DNA of 16,731 bases from Flavobacteriaceae bacterium UBA2765 (GTDB lineage: Bacteria; Bacteroidota; Bacteroidia; Flavobacteriales; Flavobacteriaceae): contig DEIV01000120.1 of NCBI GenBank assembly GCA_002352665.1, forward strand, positions 1 to 16,731. Direction: 5' to 3'. A model generated the notes under the pieces. That model saw only the letters and a list, made by a program, of their open reading frames with translations. It was not told where the DNA came from and ran no database searches. Positions 5,929 to 11,910 of the stretch are shown here, in pieces. Every line of letters starts with the position of its first letter. The first letter of the stretch is position 1. The translations under genes were made by a program, and so were the position numbers.

Positions 5929-7086
5929 TTATTTGCCAACCTGTTTACTAGGATTAAACCAATCATCTACCTTATCATATAGTAAATCAAAAGCAGATCT
6001 GTTGGCTATAAAAAACCTAGCATTTAAGGTCATTCCCTTTTTCAAACTCCCTTCAAAACCATTCTTTAGTTCCAATTGCTTTTGGTCTATTGAACAAATT
6101 ACTTTAAACAAAGGTATATTGTCTATTAATGTAATGTCTTTACTAATTTTGGCAATCTCACCCGTTGCCATGCCCCATTGATTATAATTAAAAGCATCTA
6201 TTTGAAATTTTACTTTGTTCTTTGTTTTTAGCAAGCCAATATCTGAAGGTGTTACATAACATTCAGCTATCAAATCGGTATCAGGAGATATTTCTGCAAT
6301 AATACTGCCGGCTGTAATAAAGTTATTTACATCTATACCTTTTAAATTTTGAATAGTACCATTTATTGAAGCGGTTATAATATAATTATTTTGCTCTTCT
6401 TTATATTGTAATAAATTGCTTTGCAACTCCTTCGCTTTGTTATTTTGTTCTGTTAATTCAGATTGCCATTGATTGAGTTGTTGCCGCGTAAAATGTTTAA
6501 ATTCATTTGAAGCCAAATCAAAACTGAATTTACTATCTTCAAATTCAACTTTAGAAATAACTGCCTTTTTATAGAGTTTTCTTTGTCTAATAAAATCTCT
6601 TCGTGCTTTCGTTTTACGTGTTTCTAATTCACGTAACTTTTGTAGATATTGTAAATATTGTTTCTGATATTGAAATGAATGCAAAGAGTCTTGAGAGGGT
6701 TTTTCTGTATTGGAAAGATAAGTAAGATCATTTATAAATTGTTTTGCTTCTTCTAATTGCCCTGTCAATAAGCTTAGCTTTTCTTTACCTATAGTATTAT
6801 CTATAACTAATAATGTATCACCTAGTTTTACCGATTGATTTTCTTTAATATAGAATGCTTTTATTTTACCTGAATATAATGTAGATATCTGATTTCTTTC
6901 CTTTTCAGATTTTAATATACCACGAGATGAAGTGTAAATATCTAAAAACACAAAAGGCAAAGCAAGACCAATACCTATAAAACTTAATAATAAAATACTG
7001 TAAATAATTTTACTATTTATCTGGTGCTTAAAACGATGTACCTCTATGGTATTATTAATTATTTCCTTCGGAAATATCTTTTTCAT
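5929..7086 (-). CDS. HlyD-family membrane fusion protein (peptide secretion adaptor)
   Basis: Periplasmic adaptor of a type I-like secretion machine, linking the inner-membrane exporter to an outer-membrane channel. It has 385 residues: a short cytoplasmic N-terminus, one transmembrane helix (about 27-50, IIYSILLLSFIGIGLALPFV), a lipoyl-like half with YSGKIKAFYIKENQSVKLGD (71-90), a long helical hairpin rich in Lys, Glu and Gln (about 100-230), then a second lipoyl half and beta-barrel region. Its gene is immediately upstream of the C39 exporter on the same strand, the usual pairing. No TolC-like gene is in the window, so the outer-membrane channel must be encoded elsewhere. The ATG at 7086 fits the charged N-terminus MKKIFPKEI. 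A strong inverted repeat lies 20-50 bases upstream. Confidence 0.93.
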   Translation of the reverse strand: MKKIFPKEIINNTIEVHRFKHQINSKIIYSILLLSFIGIGLALPFVFLDIYTSSRGILKSEKERNQISTLYSGKIKAFYIKENQSVKLGDTLLVIDNTIGKEKLSLLTGQLEEAKQFINDLTYLSNTEKPSQDSLHSFQYQKQYLQYLQKLRELETRKTKARRDFIRQRKLYKKAVISKVEFEDSKFSFDLASNEFKHFTRQQLNQWQSELTEQNNKAKELQSNLLQYKEEQNNYIITASINGTIQNLKGIDVNNFITAGSIIAEISPDTDLIAECYVTPSDIGLLKTKNKVKFQIDAFNYNQWGMATGEIAKISKDITLIDNIPLFKVICSIDQKQLELKNGFEGSLKKGMTLNARFFIANRSAFDLLYDKVDDWFNPSKQVGK

Positions 7087-7106
7087 ATATAACTCATTTT
7101 CACGAG

Positions 7107-7136
7107 ATAAAATAACAGTCCTACCTGTTATTTTAT
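7107..7136. promoter_or_regulatory. 12-bp perfect inverted repeat, candidate operator
   Basis: ATAAAATAACAG (7107-7118) and CTGTTATTTTAT (7125-7136) around TCCTAC. It lies in the divergent region between the adaptor gene (start 7086) and the XRE regulator gene (start 7261), close to the adaptor start. This is the expected place for a repressor site or a leader hairpin; which of the two cannot be told from sequence. Confidence 0.5.
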
Positions 7137-7185
7137 GTGTTTATTAAGCTTTGCGACACCGCTAATATATAAAATTTCTTTTATG

Positions 7186-7208
7186 AAACATATTTTAAGT
7201 AAACATAT
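7186..7208. promoter_or_regulatory. Direct repeat AAACATAT x2 in the divergent control region
   Basis: AAACATAT at 7186-7193 and 7201-7208, 15 bases start to start. On the minus strand each reads ATATGTTT, close to the Bacteroidota -7 consensus TAnnTTTG (TATGTTTC and TATGTTTA, one mismatch each). They may be part of the promoter of the secretion operon or a regulator site. Confidence 0.3.
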
Positions 7209-7260
7209 TATATAATGTTACCGTTTTGATGTTATCTAAGATATTTGTATAACATAAAAA

Positions 7261-7491
7261 ATGGATCAAAGAATTCTACAAATAGCAAAACGTATTAAAG
7301 AACTCCGAATAGAGAAAGGATATAGTAGTCATGAGTTTTTTGCATGGGAAAATGACATACCAAGAGTACAGTACTGGCGTATGGAAAAGGGCACAAATTT
7401 TACGATTAGAACATTGCTTCGTGTTTTAGATGCTCATAATATAACATTAGAAGAATTTTTTATGGGAATGACAAAAATGAAGCCCAAATAA
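7261..7491 (+). CDS. Short XRE-family helix-turn-helix regulator
   Basis: 76-residue protein made of a single Cro/CI-type helix-turn-helix (about 5-66) with no sensor or dimerisation domain. Seen: IAKRIKELRIEKGYSSHEFF, WRMEKGTNFTIRTLLRVL and ITLEEFFMGM, the layout of a small XRE type that I recall as common in flavobacteria. It is transcribed divergently from the adaptor gene and shares a 174-base control region with it, which suggests it controls the secretion operon and possibly itself. The start follows an A run (ATAAAAAATG). GATATTTG (7240-7247) resembles a -7 box and would give a very short leader. Confidence 0.85.
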   Translation: MDQRILQIAKRIKELRIEKGYSSHEFFAWENDIPRVQYWRMEKGTNFTIRTLLRVLDAHNITLEEFFMGMTKMKPK

Positions 7492-7735
7492 TAAATTCAA
7501 CTCTTGCAACTCTACCAAAATAGTTTTCAATTCACCTCAAGATGGTCTAATATTAAAACTTATTAACTTGTAAAATCTGTATTATAAAACACAAACCATC
7601 TACTATATTTATGACTAACTACTTTATCCATTTTACGTTTAAACTGTAATAACCCAGTTGTAAATAACAATCGCTTTACGAAGATATTTAACTAAAATCA
7701 ATTACCTTAGCCCATCAATTTGGATCCTAATATTT

Positions 7736-8797
7736 ATGAAGTCAGTTATAACAGGCACAGGCAGTTACATTCCCTCAATAGTAAAAAAGAATAGCGATTT
7801 TATTAATGAGAGATTTTACGATGATAAGAATGAACCATTTGATGCTTCAAATGAAGTCATTATCGAAAAATTTAAAGCCATTACCGGTATAGAAGAAAGG
7901 CGTTATGTTACTGATGATCTCGACTCTTCAGATATGGCCGTTATTGCTGCTCAAAAAGCCATTGACGCTGCTGGTATTGACCCAGAAGAATTAGATTATA
8001 TCATTTTAGCTCAGAACTTTGGTGATGTTAAAAAAGATACTATACAAACTGATATATTACCAAGTTTAGCCGCAAGGGTAAAACATCATTTAAAAATAAA
8101 GAATCCTAATAGTGTGGCTTACGATATTATTTTTGGTTGCCCCGGATGGATACAAGGGCTTATTCAAGCTGATATTTATATAAAAGCAGGTGAGGCTAAA
8201 AAATGTTTGGTTATTGGCTCAGAAACATTATCTCGTGTAATTGATAAATTTGATAGAGATTCAATGATTTTTTCTGATGGTGCCGGTGCCTGTATTGTTG
8301 AAGCTAAAGAAAGTAACACTTCTGGTTTATTAAGTCATGCAGCCGTTTCTCATACTTATGAAGAAGCTAACTATCTATATTTTGGCAAATCTAACAAGCC
8401 TAATGCCGATGAAAATTCAAGATATATTAAAATGCTAGGTCGCAAAATTTATGAATATTCATTAAATAATGTGCCTTTGGCAATGAAAGAAGCATTAGAT
8501 AAAAGTGGTGTTGATATTGCTGAAGTAAAAAAAGTATTTATCCATCAAGCCAATGAAAAAATGGATGAGGCTATTATCAAAAGGTTTTTTAGATTATATA
8601 AGACTGAGGCTCCCGAGCATATTATGCCTATGAGCATCCATGAATTAGGAAATAGTTCTGTTGCGACAGTCCCAACACTACTAGATTTAGTAATAAAAGG
8701 AAACCTTGAAAATCACCAATTAGATACAGGTGATATCATTATTTTAGCTTCGGTAGGTGCCGGAATGAACATTAATGCCGTAGTATACAGATATTAG
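7736..8797 (+). CDS. 3-oxoacyl-ACP synthase III family protein (FabH-like)
   Basis: Thiolase-fold condensing enzyme of 353 residues. FabH proteins join an acyl-CoA to malonyl-ACP to start fatty acid synthesis. The catalytic triad is present: Cys135 in FGCPGW, His270 in FIHQAN and Asn306 in GNSS. Further family marks are GTGSYIPS near the N-terminus, IGSETLSRV (160-168), FSDGAGACIVE (179-189) and the C-terminal SVGAGMNINAVVYRY. It is longer than E. coli FabH (317 residues) and carries extra N-terminal sequence (about 20-45), typical of the secondary FabH-like enzymes of Bacteroidota; the substrate may therefore be a special acyl chain rather than acetyl-CoA. TCAATTTG (7715-7722) is a near match to a -7 box. 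Confidence 0.88.
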   Translation: MKSVITGTGSYIPSIVKKNSDFINERFYDDKNEPFDASNEVIIEKFKAITGIEERRYVTDDLDSSDMAVIAAQKAIDAAGIDPEELDYIILAQNFGDVKKDTIQTDILPSLAARVKHHLKIKNPNSVAYDIIFGCPGWIQGLIQADIYIKAGEAKKCLVIGSETLSRVIDKFDRDSMIFSDGAGACIVEAKESNTSGLLSHAAVSHTYEEANYLYFGKSNKPNADENSRYIKMLGRKIYEYSLNNVPLAMKEALDKSGVDIAEVKKVFIHQANEKMDEAIIKRFFRLYKTEAPEHIMPMSIHELGNSSVATVPTLLDLVIKGNLENHQLDTGDIIILASVGAGMNINAVVYRY

Positions 8798-8935
8798 TTC
8801 TTCTAGAATATTCTAAACTATCTTAAAATTAATGCTTTTTTTATATTTAAAATTATATTTTTGATTGTTAAACCCGAATTATGTATTAGGGTTAAACACT
8901 AAGTCAAATGCTATCAAACATCTGAAATTTATATT

Positions 8936-9682
8936 TTGATCAACTATATTAAATATATTGGAAAGTATTTTATAATGTTAAAAGAGGTGTTTAGAAGACC
9001 TCAAAAAGGATCTGTTTTTAGAGAATCTCTCTTTAAAGAAATAGAAGATCTGGGTATTAATTCTATTGGAATCGTTGCTTTTATTTCTTTTTTTGTTGGT
9101 GGTGTTGTTGTTATTCAAACGGCTTTAAATTTAGAGAGTCCTTTAACACCAAAATATTTAATTGGTTACGCCTCTAGAGAATCATTAATTTTAGAATTTT
9201 CTCCAACACTTATTTCTATAATACTGGCTGGAAAAGTAGGATCTTATATTGCATCGAGTATTGGTACTATGAGAGTTACAGAACAAATTGATGCATTAGA
9301 AGTTATGGGTATCAATACCTTGAACTATTTAGTGTTACCAAAAATAATTGCAAATGTTTTTTTCTATCCCTTTGTAATTGTAATTAGTATTTCTCTTGGA
9401 ATATTTGGAGGTTGGGTTGCAGGCAACCTTACCGGTTTGGTAAGTTCAGCCGACTATATTATGGGAATTAGAAGTGACTTAGAACCATTTCATTTGACAT
9501 ACTCTATTATTAAAACGGCAATTTTTGCCTTTGTAATTGCCACCATACCGGCATACCATGGTTATCACGTAAGCGGTGGTGCCATAGAAGTTGGTAAAGC
9601 CAGTACACGAGCCGTAGTTTGGACAAGTATAGTCATTATAGTATTGAATTACTTTTTAACGCAAATGCTTTTAGGAAAATGA
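8936..9682 (+). CDS. mlaE: MlaE-family lipid ABC transporter permease
   Basis: Inner-membrane permease (248 residues, about five transmembrane helices) of the Mla/MCE type, which moves phospholipid between inner membrane and an MCE-domain protein to maintain outer-membrane asymmetry. Marks: the N-terminal amphipathic helix IGKYFIMLKEVF, IVAFISFFVGGVVVIQTA, the conserved EFSPTLISIILAGKVGS, then SIGTMRVTEQIDALEVMG, and PAYHGYHVSGGAIEVGKAST. I chose the TTG at 8936 because the IGKYxxxLK segment just before the first ATG (8975) is typical of the family; an ATG start at 8975 would lose it. The stop overlaps the start of the ATPase gene (ATGA at 9679-9682), so the two are translationally coupled. 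Confidence 0.92.
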   Translation: MINYIKYIGKYFIMLKEVFRRPQKGSVFRESLFKEIEDLGINSIGIVAFISFFVGGVVVIQTALNLESPLTPKYLIGYASRESLILEFSPTLISIILAGKVGSYIASSIGTMRVTEQIDALEVMGINTLNYLVLPKIIANVFFYPFVIVISISLGIFGGWVAGNLTGLVSSADYIMGIRSDLEPFHLTYSIIKTAIFAFVIATIPAYHGYHVSGGAIEVGKASTRAVVWTSIVIIVLNYFLTQMLLGK

Positions 9683-10446
9683 TAGAAGTAACAAATTTAT
9701 ATAAAGAATTTAATGGCACTCCTGTATTAAAAGGTATCAATGCCAAATTTGAAAATGGTAAAACAAGTTTGGTTATTGGCACAAGTGGTTCAGGTAAAAC
9801 CGTATTTCTAAAATGTATGCTGGGCTTGTTACATCCTGAAAAGGGTGATATATGTTATGATGGAAGACATTATGATGAAATGAATGCTAATGAAAAACGT
9901 GATTTAAAGAAAGAGATTGGTATGGTTTTTCAAGGAAGTGCTTTATTTGATTCTTATAGTGTTGAAGAAAATATAATGTTTCCTTTAAAGATGTTTACTA
10001 CAATGTCTGATGAAGAAAAGTTAGAGCGGGTTAATTTTGTACTGAATAGAGTACACTTAGAAAATGTCAATAATAAATTTCCTGCGGAAATTTCCGGTGG
10101 AATGCAAAAGCGTGTAGCCATTGCCAGAGCCATTGTTATGAAACCAAAATATCTATTTTGCGATGAGCCAAATTCAGGGTTGGATCCGAAAACGGCCATA
10201 GTTATTGATAATTTAATTCAAGAAATTACGGATGAATATGATATTACTACGGTAATTAACTCTCATGATATGAATTCTGTTATGGAAATTGGAGAGAAAA
10301 TTATTTTCTTAAAAAATGGTGTTAAAGAATGGGAAGGTACTAGTGATGATGTGTTTAGAACTGATAATGTAGCGATAACCGACTTTGTATACTCCTCCAA
10401 TTTGTTTAAAAAAGTTAGAGAAGCACAGTTAAAAGAGGGATTATAG
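9679..10446 (+). CDS. mlaF: MlaF-family lipid ABC transporter ATPase
   Basis: ATPase partner of the preceding permease, 255 residues from the ATG at 9679. An open frame extends upstream inside mlaE, but the ATGA overlap and the family-like start MIEVTNLYKEFNG favour 9679. Walker A GTSGSGKT (34-41), signature ISGGM (138-142, the Mla-type variant of LSGGQ), Walker B YLFCDEP (158-164) with D-loop SGLDP, and H-loop His196 in NSHDM are all present. The substrate-binding MCE protein (MlaD) is not encoded next to it and must lie elsewhere. Confidence 0.93.
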   Translation: MIEVTNLYKEFNGTPVLKGINAKFENGKTSLVIGTSGSGKTVFLKCMLGLLHPEKGDICYDGRHYDEMNANEKRDLKKEIGMVFQGSALFDSYSVEENIMFPLKMFTTMSDEEKLERVNFVLNRVHLENVNNKFPAEISGGMQKRVAIARAIVMKPKYLFCDEPNSGLDPKTAIVIDNLIQEITDEYDITTVINSHDMNSVMEIGEKIIFLKNGVKEWEGTSDDVFRTDNVAITDFVYSSNLFKKVREAQLKEGL

Positions 10447-10475
10447 ATTACAGGTTTTATATTAAAAAATCTAAT

Positions 10476-10503
10476 TCCTACAAGGTTTTGTATACCTTGT
10501 AGA
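10476..10503. repeat. CCTACAAGGT palindromic repeat, copy 3
   Basis: CTACAAGGT (10478-10486) and ACCTTGTAG (10494-10502) form a 9-bp hairpin with loop TTTGTAT. Same core as copies 1 and 2 near 5810-5889. It is 30 bases after mlaF and could act as its terminator or as a transcript-stabilising hairpin. Confidence 0.65.
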
Positions 10504-10517
10504 TATAAATCAAAATA

Positions 10518-10604
10518 TTACCTTCTTCTATTTGCCAATAATGGCGGTGGTTCTCCCGTAAACGGATTCCATCTACCTAAACCTAAATTATACGATTCTC
10601 TTCT
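10518..10604 (-). pseudogene. Start-less open frame with coding-like composition
   Basis: A 28-codon frame bounded by stops (TGA at 10607-10605, TAA at 10520-10518) and without any ATG. It reads NLGLGRWNPFTGEPPPLL followed by ANRRR at the end. The opposite strand is also open (about 10522-10626) and reads LFANNGGGSPVNGFHLPKP. I do not recognise either as a named family. It looks like the end of a broken gene or part of a dispersed repeat left between two convergent units. Confidence 0.35.
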
Positions 10605-10636
10605 TCAATATGCACTAATCATTTAATTTAAAATGA

Positions 10637-10687
10637 TTTACAAAAAAATATCACAATACCTATGGGTATTCTTTAATTTTTTGTAAA
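10637..10687. terminator. Bidirectional terminator between mlaF and dinB
   Basis: Outer arms TTTACAAAAAA (10637-10647) and TTTTTTGTAAA (10677-10687) enclose a second stem AATACC/GGTATT (10655-10660, 10665-10670, loop TATG). The inner hairpin is followed by a T run in the plus direction and the A run gives U in the minus direction, so it can stop the converging mlaEF and dnaE2-dinB transcripts. Confidence 0.7.
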
Positions 10688-10737
10688 CATTTTACTCTCA
10701 AAGCATTGGTACCTATTTTTAAATAGAATCGTACAAC

Positions 10738-11910
10738 TTAGGTTATACTTTTCGCTTCCATACCTGAAGCAATAATAACCGATCTGTCACCATAGCGTTC
10801 ACGCATAGTATCAATAGCCTGACTCAAATTAATTAATTTTTCATTGTCTTCAAATAAACCGATCTGGTGTCCGCCTTCTACCAAATGGCTGAATTTTACA
10901 CCTACTAAACGTACCAATAAACGTCGGTTATATAATTTATGAAACAAATCTAGTACCATAGGTATAATACTACTATCTAATGAACTATACGGAATACGTT
11001 TTTGCTGGGTATAGGTTTGAAAATCAGAGTAACGAATTTTAAAGGTAATACAAGCTGTTAATTTATGACCACGGCGTAATTGATATGCCAAATTTTCTGC
11101 CATAGCTATAATAATACTTTTTAATTTATGTACATCGGTAGTATCTTTATCAAAAGTACGTTCAGTAGAAATAGATTTTCGCTCGTGATACTGTACTACC
11201 GGAGAATTATCTATACCATTCGCTTTTTTCCAGATACTCAAGCCATTTTTACCCAATACTTTATGCATTAATTGCATCGGCATTTCTTGTACTACTTTAA
11301 TTTGTTTGATACCCAGATCGCATAAAGATTTATAGGTAACCTCACCAACCATAGGAATTTTACGAACAGACAAAGGTGCTAAAAAAGGCTTTTCTGTACC
11401 CTTTAAAATTTGTATTTGATTATTTGGCTTGGCTTCGCCGGTTGCTATTTTAGAAACTGTTTTATTACCAGACATTCCAAAAGAAATAGGCAAACCTGTT
11501 TCGCTAATGATACGTTCTCGTAATTCTGAAGCTAATTGATGGCATCCAAAAAATTTATCCATTCCGGTAAGATCTATATAAAATTCATCTACAGAAGATT
11601 TCTCATAAAGTGGTACACTGTCTTTGATAACATCGGTCACTAAGTTAGAATACTTACTATAAATACCCGAGTTACCACGTAACACAATAGCTTCAGGACA
11701 TAATTGTTTTGCCATACGCATAGGCATGGCTGAATGTATTCCGAATTTTCGTGCTTCATAACTACAAGAAGCAACCACGCCTCTATCAGAGGTACCTCCA
11801 ATCAATACAGGTTTTCCATTCAAACGACTATCTAGTAGGCGTTCACAAGACACAAAAAACGTGTCTAAATCCATGTGTACAATTGCTCTATTTTCAGGAC
11901 TCATAAGCAA
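10738..11910 (-). CDS. dinB: Y-family DNA polymerase (DinB/ImuB-like)
   Basis: Translesion polymerase of 390 residues. The catalytic carboxylates are Asp14 in VHMDLDTFF and Asp108-Glu109 in SSVDEFYID; Phe19 is at the steric-gate position that excludes ribonucleotides. SYEARKFGIHSAMP (50-63) is the fingers motif and RKIPMVGEVTYKSLCDLGI (183-201) the helix-hairpin-helix. QIGLF (349-353) is a probable sliding-clamp binding motif, followed by a C-terminal tail ending RYGDRSVIIASG. With both catalytic acids kept it should be active, unlike ImuB proteins that lost them. The start overlaps the end of dnaE2 by 17 bases, so the two polymerases are co-expressed; MLM allows a start at codon 1 or 3. Confidence 0.93.
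   Translation of the reverse strand: MLMSPENRAIVHMDLDTFFVSCERLLDSRLNGKPVLIGGTSDRGVVASCSYEARKFGIHSAMPMRMAKQLCPEAIVLRGNSGIYSKYSNLVTDVIKDSVPLYEKSSVDEFYIDLTGMDKFFGCHQLASELRERIISETGLPISFGMSGNKTVSKIATGEAKPNNQIQILKGTEKPFLAPLSVRKIPMVGEVTYKSLCDLGIKQIKVVQEMPMQLMHKVLGKNGLSIWKKANGIDNSPVVQYHERKSISTERTFDKDTTDVHKLKSIIIAMAENLAYQLRRGHKLTACITFKIRYSDFQTYTQQKRIPYSSLDSSIIPMVLDLFHKLYNRRLLVRLVGVKFSHLVEGGHQIGLFEDNEKLINLSQAIDTMRERYGDRSVIIASGMEAKSIT

Noticed and set aside
5933..6181. 82-codon plus-strand open frame inside the HlyD gene
   Set aside because: Lies wholly antisense to a clear HlyD-family protein and has no recognisable features.
2395..7491. Lanthipeptide or other modified-peptide locus
   Set aside because: No LanB/LanC/LanM, radical-SAM, YcaO or similar enzyme is encoded, and the cores are poor in Ser/Thr/Cys; an unmodified double-glycine peptide fits better.
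7505..7516. TGCAACTCTACC, also present inside the leaderless peptide gene (2406-2417)
   Set aside because: Considered as a fragment of another peptide copy, but the flanking translation does not continue the similarity; chance 12-base match.
9619..9678. Upstream extension of mlaF by 20 codons into mlaE
   Set aside because: The extra residues are out-of-frame translation of mlaE's last helix; the ATGA overlap and family alignment support 9679.
9954..10199. 81-codon minus-strand open frame inside mlaF
   Set aside because: Antisense to the conserved ATPase region; a shadow.
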